This document shows, one piece after another, positions 28,315-38,452 of a DNA stretch of 64,000 bases. This DNA comes from Athripsodes cinereus. Its lineage: Eukaryota > Arthropoda > Insecta > Trichoptera > Leptoceridae. Location: contig OX388327.1 of NCBI GenBank assembly GCA_947579605.1, positions 9,783,122 through 9,847,121 of the forward strand, given 5' to 3'. Numbering within the stretch: position 1 is the stretch's first letter; each line of letters begins with the position of its first letter. The notes beneath the pieces are model-generated. The model did no database searches, was not told where the DNA came from, and saw only the letters and a program-made list of their open reading frames with translations. A program made the translations under genes and the position numbers.

Positions 28315-31300
28315 TTATGTGCAAAGATACATGATCCTGATCTTCAGGATGTCCCTAAGACTAAAGCCATCTCTCTGTCCAATGACAGCTCCAGCTCTCT
28401 GGAATACATAATAAGAATAACATGAAATGATTTATGTATGTGTAACTTTACTAAAAACTTTTATTTCATTTGGTTCCAATGGTGTTAGTTATTACCTTGG
28501 GTATGATGGTAGGAAAACCATTTGATGAGAATGCATAGGCACCATAATGCATCACACTTCCATAGTCATATAACTGACCGTAGGGACTTACTAGGGTGGA
28601 GGGGTATTTAGCGAAGTTGTTTATTGTAGCTGTAACAAGGAAAAACACATCAATTATTCTAAAGAAGTAAGTGATCAGAATACGCTTGTAATTGAAATGT
28701 AAGCTACCTGTCGGCGCGCTCCACAAACTAACTTGACAGTTTCATTTTTAAACGAATTTGTGTGACCGTTTAGCAGATTGAATTATTTAAAGGCAATGAA
28801 GCATAGAATCGAGACCAAAGATATACTAGATAGTTAATTCAAAGAAAAAATCGGTCATGCAGCCAGTCATATTTTGCAGCCAGTTTTAAACTAACGCTAA
28901 AGTCAAGACAATACATTGCTAATGCTTGAAGGTCATCGATGTTGGAACACAAAAAATCCGATAAAATGTACCGCGTTGCAAGTCTAGTATGTCTATGATC
29001 GAGACGTTCTTATTTTTTTTCCGTTTTTATATACCGAAGTATATTTTAATATTTGACTTTTTATTTGGCCCAGTATGCACTCAGGAGGATATTCGCACCA
29101 AACTTCTAACTTGCTTTTAAACTTCAGCGCTCTAATAGGTATTTCTAACTTGCTTTGTGGTATTAACATTCGTTGAAACAAAATTCGCACGCATAAATAC
29201 ATATCTAGCAGATCAAAATCACATTAAAATTTTATGTTTTACACTTTATAAGTTGTTATGGCCTGAATGTTCACAGCGTTAACAAGTTTTTAGAGTTTAT
29301 CTGCCAAACTTGTTTAAAATTTAATATTTTACCGTTTTTGCTAAAGAGCGGTTTTAATACGGAATAAATACCCCACTGTGATCGACATCTTGACTATGTA
29401 TCACACATGAGTATGTACATTTGCTGCGACTGTGAGGAGAGGTGCTGTTGGGAGATTTATCCAGAAGTCCTTCCTCGATACCCTGCAGTTATTATGACTC
29501 AGCATACCTACTCTTTGATATTCTGGTATATTTCATGTTATTGTCTTTCAAAAGCTATGTTTTGTGACTTTTTTTCATTCAGGTATTTATTTGGCTGTAC
29601 ATTAATATGATAAATGTTTACAAAATGACATACCTGGTATAATATTTGTGTTATTTATTGTTACATATGTATCTCTGTCAGTTCTGCTCTGCTCGTGAAC
29701 AATTCCAAGCGCATGCATAAACTCATGGATTGGTATTCCTTTTACAGAGGTACATCCTGGTGTCTGTAAGTTCAGCTGTTGAGCGCCTCCTACAAATAAA
29801 TATTATAAGAATTGTCGATATAAAATTAATCATATTGAATATTAAATAATATATGTATGTGTATTATAAATACATAAATATACCTATAATGATTGTATAG
29901 TACTTAGAATAACATTGTGAAAGTTTATTTTAATAGAATTAAAATAGATTTAAAATAAAACACTGTATTACTTTCAGTATGAATAATATTTGACTCGTAG
30001 ACCTTTCGGGTAGACACCCATCAGCAGTGAGTTTTTATTAGAAACTTTTCCTAATAAAGAGTTCCTAATAAAAACACACTGATGATGGGTGTCTATCCGA
30101 AAGGCCTCTGAGTCAAATATTATTCACTGTGAAAGTAATACAGTGTTTTATTGTAAATCTATTTAAATCCCATAAATATATATTACCAACGCGACCAACA
30201 CTGGACCAGCATCCTGAATTTTCGCTTGTGATAACTAGATAATCAGTCTGAGTAGTTCTAGGAACGAATCTGATGCAGGTATATATATGGAAGTCAACGA
30301 TAGCGGCTAATATCATCAGCAGGTCATTGAAAGCTGAAATTACAGAATTCGACAAATAAAGTATTACAGAATAGGTATTATAAGACGTTCACTTCGTGAG
30401 GTATATCGTAGAAAGAGATTATTTATATGACTCAAAATTATCTTGCACCTTGGGTACATTAATAATCAATAATTTGTCAATATTGAAATTGAGTTTTAGA
30501 GAACAGAAGATTAGAGTTTTTCGAATAGCGAGTTACATCCAAGAAAAGATATCCTATCCGCATGTAGATATTTCAGGATTTTTTTTAATCAGTAATCACT
30601 TTTTTCCATCTTTCTCTCTCTCCCCAAGTCAGTGACCTGTTTTGAGATACCAAGATGAAGGACATAGTTTCTCACGAGTAATAATCAAATGTGGAGAAGC
30701 CCTGACGCCCCTGAACGACACCAATAGAAAATTATAAAAAAGTACTCACAGAACACAATAACTATTATCTTCAATTATAGGCTTGATCAGAAATAATTGT
30801 AAGAAAATAATTGTAAGAAAAAATTTAATTTAAAAAATAAATAGAAGGTATCTACTCACTGAATGTGGTACTCTGTAGAACAACTGGTATTTGTTTATTA
30901 GGCCATCTAGAAGTTAGTGCTTTAAGACCACTTTTACTCAAGCCGCCGTCTTTAATTGGGTGCAGAATATCTCCTTCAAAGTACTCTCCTAATTCATCAG
31001 GGTTGCCCATATCAGGAGTCCAATTTGCGATCAAATCACCTGAAAATTAAATAGTATCCTCGTATCAAAAGAATTTAAATTTCTTATGTAATTATTCTAT
31101 AGATCCAATTCATTGCTGCTTCCAAGACCTATGGTCACTCAAAACTAATATTTCCCCACGTGCTTGACATTTCACCATTGCCGCCTTCGTCTGGAGTGGC
31201 ATGTAGACGAAGGCCAATAAAATATTTGTGAGAACATGCCAAGGGAATAGTCCTGTCATCACCATTAAGATTTTTTTGTACAAAAGAATATTATAGCAAT

Positions 31301-31503
31301 TCGGTCTTTAATTATTTATCGCTTTAGTTATAACATAAAATAACTATTAAAGACACCTTACCTGTACGTTCTGATGGTACACCAAATATGCCAGGTCCAA
31401 GTGGTGATAGGTCGATAACATCTTCATCTTCTACAATTACTGGCACAGTCAGGCTGCTGCAGAACAAGGCTGCGAATATCAGAGATATTAATAACTTTGC
31501 CAT
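28315..31503 (-). CDS. astacin-family zinc metalloprotease, minus strand, complete
   Basis: Six exons: 31503-31362, 31039-30860, 30333-30187, 29789-29634, 28629-28496 and 28398-28315 (stop 28317-28315). Exon lengths (142, 180, 147, 156, 134, 84) and phases (1,1,1,1,0) add up to 280 codons. Signal peptide MAKLLISLIFAALFCSS; propeptide YFEGDILHP with the aspartate-switch FEGD; exon 3 TCIRF and GCWSSVGR (disulfide cysteines); exon 4 zinc site HEFMHALGIVHE (about residues 178-189); exon 5 Met-turn SVMHY (about 233-237); exon 6 VIGQRDGFS..IRIMYLCT with the last cysteine. All astacin catalytic elements are present. Intron 3 contains a hammerhead palindrome. It is a secreted endopeptidase made as a zymogen; physiological substrate unknown. 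Its closest relative is the damaged copy at 57.5-61.8 kb. Confidence 0.93.
29993..30031 (-). ncRNA. hammerhead-like motif, left arm, one core change
   Basis: Minus strand: stem I CTCA, then core CTGCTGA (A to C change in CTGATGA), stem II GGGT/ACCC, GAAA, a degraded stem III, then GAG. Probably inactive because of the core substitution. Confidence 0.5.
30075..30114 (+). ncRNA. hammerhead ribozyme-like motif, right arm
   Basis: CTGATGA 30079-30085, stem II GGGT(GTCT)ATCC 30087-30098, GAAA 30099-30102, self-complementary stem III AGGCCT 30102-30107, NUH site ending at C30108, then TGAG. The stem I partner is CACA (one mismatch to TGAG). The core is intact; stem I is weakened. Confidence 0.65.
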
Positions 31504-31540
31504 TTTATAGTATGACTACGTAGATTTCCAGTAGAACAAA

Positions 31541-31585
31541 CTCACTGAATGTGCCACCTTTCAATATTATTGCCAGTTTATATAC
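31541..31585 (-). promoter_or_regulatory. core promoter of the minus-strand astacin gene
   Basis: Minus strand GTATATAAAC (TATA box, 31585-31576), then about 36 bp downstream ATTCAGTGAG, an arthropod TCAGT initiator with A at 31546. This leaves a 5' leader of about 43 bases before the ATG. Both elements are conserved in the duplicate (61831-61840 and 61801-61807). Confidence 0.65.
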
Positions 31586-31984
31586 TTCCATAAAAAAAGT
31601 AAACTCGACACAATTTACAACTTTTCAGCTTTACTCTGAAGTCAGTTATTTATGATATTGATGTTAGAAGTTTATTTAGTGATTACATTACATATCAAAA
31701 TTTTGCTTTTAATTATAACTATATTATGTTTAGATTAGATACTCGTAGATACCTAATATTATTTCTTAAATGTTTTTGGAGATAACTGACTATGTACATA
31801 TCGAAATAGTAAACTATATTAAAGAGGACTGTTTCTTAGTAAATCTGATGAGAGTATAAAGGAAATGTAGCTGACGATATAGCACTGCGCGCAGTCTCTG
31901 GGAAGGAGCTGAAGGAAGTCTAAGGAAGAATAAAAAATATATTACTGTAAAATCACAACATGAAAATATGCAAAGAGTAAACAA

Positions 31985-32103
31985 AATGTGTGGTCATTGG
32001 ATGAGATGAGATTACGCATTGTCATAAATGGAGTGAATATCAAACAAGTAAGAAAATTCGTATACTTGGACAGCAGAATAAATCAGAACGGACGCTCCAA
32101 ATC
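31985..32103 (+). pseudogene. outer RTE-like LINE, left part
   Basis: Reads MRLRIVINGVNIKQVRKF then VYLDSRINQNGRSK, the region after the reverse-transcriptase palm of RTE-type LINEs (I..G..I..V..F.YL.S.I...G). It continues at 40002 with IASRINQAKIAFNKKSKIL, so the 7.9-kb CR1-like LINE was inserted here. Confidence 0.7.
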
Positions 32104-32297
32104 TTTGGTTATAGGATCAAAAGATGAGAATATAAATGGTTGTACTATGGAAGGAATTATAAAAAGAAAAATAAACGTTAAAAACAAGGGGATAGGCATT
32201 TCCAATATGAAACTGCTGAAAAATTCTAAATTAATTATAAAATGTACTATGAAAGAAGATAAAGACGCCATGTGGAAGGAGGTAGAGGAAGAAACAG

Positions 32298-32490
32298 CAG
32301 GGTTACTCTTGACAAAACTAAACACGATCTTAATCTAGTCTTGATCTTGATCATACGACGCACGAAGGGACTATGGTCAAAAACACGGTTCGGTTTGCGT
32401 GTATTTTTGGCCAATAGTCACTTCGTGCGTCGTATGATCAAGATCAAGACTAGATTAAGATCGTGTTTAGTTTTGTCAAGAGTAGCCCTG
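32298..32490. mobile_element. foldback MITE (CAGGGTTACTC family), copy in LINE ORF1
   Basis: 193 bp, near-identical to 558-768. It interrupts ORF1 of the CR1-like LINE between MWKEVEEE and DFDITDLKKNNPF. Its arms encode artefactual frames on both strands. Confidence 0.88.
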
Positions 32491-33261
32491 CTGACTTTGA
32501 TATTACGGATTTAAAGAAGAACAATCCTTTTGTTGTTTTCCGAGGACTTGTTAAGGGAATGACAGAGGAAAATTTAAATGAATCACTTAGGTTGCAAAAT
32601 AAAAATTTGGATATTGGAGAAATACTTAAGGTAAAATTTAAGAAGCCAAACAGAAATAATCTGATGGAAGATCTTATATGTCAAGTGAAATCGTGCACTT
32701 GGAGAAACTTGGTTAATAAGGCAAAGGTTCATATTGGCTTTCAAAGAGTGCCAGTAGAAGATTTCAGTCCTATACTACAGTGTTATAATTGCCTATTATA
32801 TGGTCATACAAGTAAATATTGTGAAAATCCAAGAAAATGTAGATACTGTGCCGAAAGGAGTGCCTGAGAAAAAAAGATGAATTACCTCCTAAGTGTGCAA
32901 ATTGTATCGAACACAAGAGGAATACCTTTGATCATTTTTGGCAACAGTTTTTATAAGTTCATTACAAAAAATTCTAATGGATATGCATTCAAAAGATAGA
33001 ATTATAATTGTAGGCGATATTAATATTGATATATTAAATAAGGATTACAATGGAGAGCTGTACCTAAATATGATGAGTTCTCTTGGTTTTATTTCTGTAG
33101 TAAATAATGTTACTAGGAGTAATTCTCAGACATGTTTGGACCACGTATTTATAAGAGACATAAAAAATATTAATTCCTTAATTTATGATTGTAATATAAT
33201 GGATCATTGTGTGAATATAATTAATTTTAAGTCAAAAGTAAATAAAAATGAAAGTGGTGAC

Positions 33262-33561
33262 TGTAGTGTTTGGACTTTGATACACAGTACAGGTTAAGTG
33301 AACCTTGAACCTTGTTTTCAAGTAAACAGTAGTTATGATGAGTGAGTAGCAATACTATGTAGTCTATATAGGTTAGCTCACTACAGGGAACGCTCATTAA
33401 TTGATAGAACCTTGACTTGCACTGTTAGGCTGCGTGTTTTGACAAATTGTGTTCGACAAATTATAATAGGAATTATTTATTGAATATATTGTGTAAATAT
33501 AAATTCCGTGTCGTTATTCAAAAAGAACCTAATATTGTTATACTTGACCCAGTATACAATA
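33262..33561 (+). repeat. 5' LTR
   Basis: 300 bp, identical to 36323-36622; TGTAGTGTTTGG...GTATACAATA. The primer-binding site begins at about 33564. Confidence 0.93.
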
Positions 33562-33669
33562 CGTGGCGCAGTTCGGTAGTTCAAAATTGTCGTAAACATA
33601 CAACAATAGTCTTTTTTTGCGCGCCGAAAGTTTTGTCGGCGGTACGCGGAAATAAAGAGTTGTAAGGCA

Positions 33670-33990
33670 GTCTACAGGAGTAGAAAGGAGGCAGGAGTCT
33701 CCAAAGCCAGATTAGCCAGCAGTGCAGGTAGCAGCAAAGAGACAGGAGTCTCAGAAGCCAGTTGGGCAAGGTTGCAGGTAGCAGCAGGGAGACAGGAGTC
33801 TCAAGAGCCAGTTGGAGAAGTTGCAGGTAGCAGCAGGGAGACAGGAAGTCTCAGGAGCCAGTTTGAGGCAAGGTGCAGGCAGCAGTGGGTAACAGGAGTC
33901 ACCCAGCATCCAGGCGGAGCCAGTTGGTGGATCCAGGAAGCCAGGAGAGGAGAGTTCTTGCAAGTCAGCCAGGCGGAGTCCATTGCAGTT
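33670..33990. repeat. imperfect tandem repeats in the LTR-element leader
   Basis: Four to six units of about 52-55 bp built on GCAGGTAGCAGCAGGGAGAC, AGGAGTCTCAG and AGCCAGTT. GC-rich compared with the surroundings, with overlapping artefactual frames on both strands. It lies between the primer-binding site and gag, where packaging or translation signals usually sit. Confidence 0.85.
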
Positions 33991-34087
33991 GCAAGGAAAT
34001 CCAGAAGACCGGGGCGATTGGAGGAGACTCTCATCAGCTAAGTCTATTTTTTATTCTTGGTTGTTGTTGCTTGTGGTATTTTCCGAA

Positions 34088-36025
34088 ATGACTTCGAGAA
34101 GTTTAGAGCCGTTTTGTCACAAGACAATGAGTTGGCCTTCTTACAGGACAAGGTGGGAGAACGCCTTGCTATTAAATGATGAAAGTTGGACTGATGTGAA
34201 GAAGCGTGCTTTCTTCATAACATCGTTGTCCCAGGGCAGTTTCAAGCTACTGTCTGATCTGTGTTTTCCAGCTTCTGTGGAAAAACAGTCTTATAAAGAG
34301 TTGATTCAGATATTGAATGGTTATTTTAAAGAGGAAAAAAGTGTATTTGAATCGCGTGAAAGTTTTTTCAAGGCTACTCAAGGTCATTCGGAAAATGTTA
34401 AAGATTTTGCTTTAAGATTAAGGGAATTAAGTATAAATTGTGAATTTGGTACTAGATTAGAAAGTAATATAAAAGATTTGTTTATAATCGGAATTAGAAA
34501 TAAAGAGATTAAACAACAGTTATTTTTAAAATGTGATAAAGATAAAGTGTCTTTGAATGAAGCAGTTGCTTTGGCGTCTAGTTATGAGCACATACTAGAG
34601 AGAAAAATAGAAAAAGAGGAAGAAAATTTTGAGGAAATTAGCCAGATTTCCAGGCGAAACAATAATAGTTTCAGTATTTCAAGTAGTACAGATACAGATT
34701 ATAAAAAAAATAAAAGACCGTCAAAATTTTCAAGGTTAAATTCAAATGTAAATACGAGTAGGTATAAGCATAATAAAAATGTTTCATGTTTTATTTGTAA
34801 GGGAAATCACTATAAAAGTGAATGTAAATTTAATAGAGAATTTTTTTGTAGAAAATGTAGATCTAAAGGGCATTTGAGTGAAAATTGTTATAAGATACAA
34901 GGTATTTATAATTCGCAAGACACCGAAAACGATTTTATAAAATTAAATGTAATAATTGAGAATAAAAATGTTGAATGTATTTTAGATTCGGGAGCGAATA
35001 CTAGCTGTATATCTATTCAAAAATTGCAAGAAATATTCAACGAAAATAATATAATAGAGAAGTGTGATGAAATTAATTTATCTACGTATAGCGGGCACAG
35101 TTTGAATGTGTTAGGTATTAAACATTGTAAAATAAATCATAATGGAATGGAAAAAAATATTAAATTTGTTGTAACAGAGAGCGGGAATAAAATAATATTG
35201 GGTACAGATTTTATGCGTAGGTATAATATAGGGTACAAAGTACATAGCACGGAAGGCAGTGAATTAAAAAATATTGTTGCATGTAAGCCCATTGAAAATA
35301 TTCCGAATTTCAGTGCGAACGCATCGCTTGCGTGTAATGTGAAACAACAAAAATTAGATTTTGTAAATAAAAATAATAGTTTTAATTCGAAATTAATTTT
35401 AGAGAGAAGTAAAAGTGATTATACATTGGAAAAAGTTGTTAAATATGTGGAAAAAAATAATTGGCCGTGCAAAAGACAGTTAAATGAATGTATTGCGAAG
35501 TTGTTTAATGTGAAGGAACATTTGACTGTGTACAAGGATTATTTATTCTACAGAGATAGAATTGTTATTCCGGAATCAGTTAAAGGTATTGTGATAAATT
35601 ATTTGTGTAAAAATTATTCAGTTATTGGGAAAATGAAATCATTTGTTAGAAGTTATTTTTATTGGGTTAATTTTAATATAGACATTGAGAATATAGTTAA
35701 GAATTTAGTGAAAAAGCGGAATAACAATGGATGTAAATGTTTAAATAGGTATAGATATGAGGAAAGGTATGTAAATAGGGAAACTTGTAAAGATAGTTCC
35801 AGGGGCTCGAAGTTTGTCTCGGGGAGGAAAAAGGAATTTAATTTGGGTACATCAGTACTTGTCAAAGATCTCAGAAGTGAAAAGATGGTTTTAGGTAAAA
35901 TTGAAAAGGTATTAGGCAATACAACTTTTCTTATTAGAATCAAAGGTACTGGTCAGCTCTGGAAAAGACATATGGATCGGATAGTTGTGGGATCTGTGCA
36001 TTGGGATGACAGTCCCTCTGATTAA
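34088..36025 (+). CDS. LTR-retrotransposon Gag-protease-integrase remnant polyprotein
   Basis: The frame is also open upstream to 33983, but the ATG at 34088 (MTSRSLEPFCHKTMSWPSYR) fits a gag start. It stays open for 645 codons. Capsid-like region about residues 1-215 (PSYRTRWENALLLND, FKATQGHSENVKDFALRLRE). Two zinc knuckles, CFICKGNHYKSEC from about residue 234 and CRKCRSKGHLSENC. Aspartic protease with active site LDSGANTSC (Asp about 300) and the ILGTDFM flap end. The frame then passes directly to an integrase N-terminal remnant (SYFYWVNFNIDIENIVKNLV; zinc histidines replaced) and a C-terminal tail (FLIRIKGTGQLWKRHMDRI). The reverse transcriptase, RNase H and integrase catalytic core are absent, removed by in-frame deletion(s). 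It could supply Gag and protease but cannot copy itself. Confidence 0.88.
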   Translation: MTSRSLEPFCHKTMSWPSYRTRWENALLLNDESWTDVKKRAFFITSLSQGSFKLLSDLCFPASVEKQSYKELIQILNGYFKEEKSVFESRESFFKATQGHSENVKDFALRLRELSINCEFGTRLESNIKDLFIIGIRNKEIKQQLFLKCDKDKVSLNEAVALASSYEHILERKIEKEEENFEEISQISRRNNNSFSISSSTDTDYKKNKRPSKFSRLNSNVNTSRYKHNKNVSCFICKGNHYKSECKFNREFFCRKCRSKGHLSENCYKIQGIYNSQDTENDFIKLNVIIENKNVECILDSGANTSCISIQKLQEIFNENNIIEKCDEINLSTYSGHSLNVLGIKHCKINHNGMEKNIKFVVTESGNKIILGTDFMRRYNIGYKVHSTEGSELKNIVACKPIENIPNFSANASLACNVKQQKLDFVNKNNSFNSKLILERSKSDYTLEKVVKYVEKNNWPCKRQLNECIAKLFNVKEHLTVYKDYLFYRDRIVIPESVKGIVINYLCKNYSVIGKMKSFVRSYFYWVNFNIDIENIVKNLVKKRNNNGCKCLNRYRYEERYVNRETCKDSSRGSKFVSGRKKEFNLGTSVLVKDLRSEKMVLGKIEKVLGNTTFLIRIKGTGQLWKRHMDRIVVGSVHWDDSPSD

Positions 36026-36322
36026 TGGTAGGAGTTTAGGTCCCCTCCCCCTGTTTGAAGGCAAAGCTCTCACCGGTTCTGAATTTTTCAGGTCAGATTG
36101 GAAGCCATTGGTGAGGACAGCTGAGACCCAGGACTTAGGCTGGTGGAAGACTTCATCTGGTGGCCCTGGACGGAAGGAAGAACATGTCTGCGTGTATTTG
36201 TAATGTTTTGTTTTATATGTATAGAGTCTTGAAATACGTAGAGAACACAGTCACTCGCATTGGAATTGTATAAAGATTGGAATAAGTAGAATAGTAAGGT
36301 TTTCAAGGTTGTGAGGGGAGAG

Positions 36323-36622
36323 TGTAGTGTTTGGACTTTGATACACAGTACAGGTTAAGTGAACCTTGAACCTTGTTTTCAAGTAAACAGTAGTTATGAT
36401 GAGTGAGTAGCAATACTATGTAGTCTATATAGGTTAGCTCACTACAGGGAACGCTCATTAATTGATAGAACCTTGACTTGCACTGTTAGGCTGCGTGTTT
36501 TGACAAATTGTGTTCGACAAATTATAATAGGAATTATTTATTGAATATATTGTGTAAATATAAATTCCGTGTCGTTATTCAAAAAGAACCTAATATTGTT
36601 ATACTTGACCCAGTATACAATA
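36323..36622 (+). repeat. 3' LTR
   Basis: 300 bp, identical to the 5' LTR; preceded by the purine tract at 36311-36322 and followed by the GTGAC duplication. Confidence 0.93.
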
Positions 36623-37622
36623 GTGACAAAATGGTCTCAGTATGTAGAAAAATAGACTATAGGTACCTTATTATCAGAGATATTAAAAAAAGAATGTTGG
36701 GATAATGTTTTTAACAAGGCAGAAGTAAATGAGGCATTGCATTATTTCATGACGATTTATTGTACAGCGGTTAATTTATGTACACAGTTGGAATATAACG
36801 CAAATAATAATAAAACAAAAAAAACTGAAACCGTGGATCACGCAAGGAATAATAAATTCAATTAGAAAGAAAAATAGACTACACATGAAACTAATGAAAT
36901 ATCCTAATAGAGCAGAAGTCCTAAAGGAATATCATGTATGTCGCAACATTTATAATAAGGTTATAAAATTGGTAAAGCATAGATATTATGGAAAACGATT
37001 TGAAAAACCTGGTTAAGACAATAAGAAAGTTTGGCAAACAATTTGTGAATGTACAGATACGCAAAAAAATAAAAAAAACGAATATTCAAACACTGAATGA
37101 AAATAACACATTAATAAATATTGCTAATGATCCAGGAAAAGGGGCCGAATTATTTAATTCATTTTTTAGTGAGGTGGGAGAGAAACTGGTGAAGGATATT
37201 CTTTATAATCACAATTTGGAGGAAAATGAGCTCTGTAAGGGTTTGAAAGGATTGAATCCACGTGATTCCATGTTTTTGACTCCCACTACTGAAATTGAGA
37301 TTTTGGAAATCATCAATGGATTAAAGTCAAAGCGGTCGATGGGTGTGGATCAAATTTCAGCGATACATTTAAAACATGTCTCTAAATATGTTACTAAACC
37401 TCTCTCGCATATTTTTAATTGTGGTTATTTGAGTGGTAAATTTCCGGATGAGTTGAAACGAGCGAAAATAATACCAATATTCAAATCAGGTGATAGAAGC
37501 TTGGTGACGAACTATAGACCTATATCGCTTCTTAGTACTACATCAAAGTTGTATGAACAAACCGTGAAAAACAGACTCTTATCTTATTTAGAAAAAATGA
37601 GATAATATCTCTTAGACAGTAT

Positions 37623-38452
37623 CATCATCAACATCATCGCCCTCAACGCTCCTCTCGGGAGCACAGGGCAGAAACCAGCCTCCTCCATTCAGAGCGTCTC
37701 TGTGCCAATTGCGTCACCTCTATCCACGACATTCCTTGCGCTCTGATATCGTTGTCATAGGAAAGGTGTATTGTGAAAGAGGGACGCCCGGGCCGACGGA
37801 ACCCCTGCGGACGGAAGAACAGTGCTCTTTTTGGCCAACTATCATTAGGCATTCTCACAAAACATGTCCCAGCCATGACCATCGTCTCTCCTGTATTACG
37901 GAGATTACAGGTCTCTGCTGGGTGCGCCGGCGCACAGCATCATTTGTAACATGTTCATACCATCTGACATCCAAAATCCTTCTAAGACACTTGTTTTCAA
38001 AGCTTAGTATCTTCCGCTCTTGAGCCTTGGTTAAGTGCCAAGACTCGCAGCCATATAGAAGGATTGGGATGATGCACGCATTGAACAAGCGACATTTTGT
38101 CCTGATGCTGAGTCCAGACGCTTTCCAAACTTTATTCATGTTGTTGAAAGCCCCGCTAGCTGCTCCTATGCGGAGTAATTCCGACCGGAGATCACCCTCT
38201 GGCGTTATGGTTGCTCCCAGGTACCTGAATTTACTAACCTGAGATATTTGGGAATTGCCAACCATTAGTGGGGTGTGAGTACTCGTGCATGTACTATTAC
38301 ATATGTACTCCGTTTTACCAGCGTTGATACGAAGGCCAAGGCGCAAAGAATTTTCATAAAGAGCATAAGCGTTGCACTGTAATCCGTCCACAGATGTATC
38401 AAAAAGGGCTAGATCATCCGCATATTCAAGATCGTACAGCACTCCCACAGAC
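37623..38452 (-). mobile_element. LINE fragment nested in the CR1-like reverse transcriptase
   Basis: An 830-bp insertion flanked by GTAT (37619-37622 and 38453-38456). Minus strand from 38448: LEYADDLALFDTSVDGLQ, KFRYLGATITPEGDLRSE, YGCESWHLTKAQERKILSF, ENKCLRRILDVRWYEHV, RRWSWLGHVL, then in another frame MPNDSWPKRALFF and RRPGRPSF to a stop. It is a 5'-truncated LINE starting at the YADD catalytic box, with one frameshift near 37860, and its 3' end is GATGATGTT-rich. A sister copy without the YADD part lies at 51530-51990. Confidence 0.85.

Larger units (their letters stand above)
29883..30170. mobile_element. palindromic hammerhead-bearing element, copy 2 (288 bp)
   Basis: Absent from the matching intron of the duplicated locus (60479-60574), so its ends are exact. 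The 10-bp CATAAATATA stands on both sides (29873-29882 and 30171-30180) and once in the empty paralogous site. The arms (ACACTGTATTACTTTCA..TTTGACTC and complement) meet near 30055. Each arm has a partly mutated hammerhead core. It inserted after the astacin duplication, in an intron. Confidence 0.85.
28215..31740 (-). repeat. segmental duplication, copy 1 (astacin locus)
   Basis: Homologous throughout exons, introns and flanks to 57305-62009 in the same orientation. It is shorter because copy 2 gained several LINE insertions, while copy 1 alone carries the hammerhead palindrome in intron 3. Right edge near TATGTTTAGATTAGATA. Confidence 0.85.
33257..36627 (+). mobile_element. LTR retrotransposon (Ty3/Gypsy-like), internally deleted, recent
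   Basis: Two 300-bp LTRs (33262-33561 and 36323-36622), base-for-base identical on reading, start TGTAGTGTTTGG and end GTATACAATA. They are flanked by the 5-bp duplication GTGAC (33257-33261 and 36623-36627). A primer-binding-like TGGCGCAGTTCGG follows the 5' LTR by two bases, and the purine tract GTGAGGGGAGAG precedes the 3' LTR. A repeat-rich leader (33670-33990) precedes one long ORF. It sits in the endonuclease region of the CR1-like LINE. Identical LTRs mean a very recent insertion. Confidence 0.92.

Noticed and set aside
28466..28629. Minus-strand astacin ending by read-through of exon 5 (..PKVITNTIGTK), lacking the final cysteine
   Set aside because: A GTAATA donor and a matching exon 6 at 28398-28315 restore the standard C-terminus and phases.
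33772..34091. Several 70-90 codon frames on both strands
   Set aside because: They arise from the tandem repeats in the LTR-element leader; all frames stay open because the unit lacks stops.
36023..36203. A small ORF after the gag-like ORF as an envelope gene
   Set aside because: Too short, no signal or membrane segment; it is the 3' untranslated part before the purine tract and LTR.
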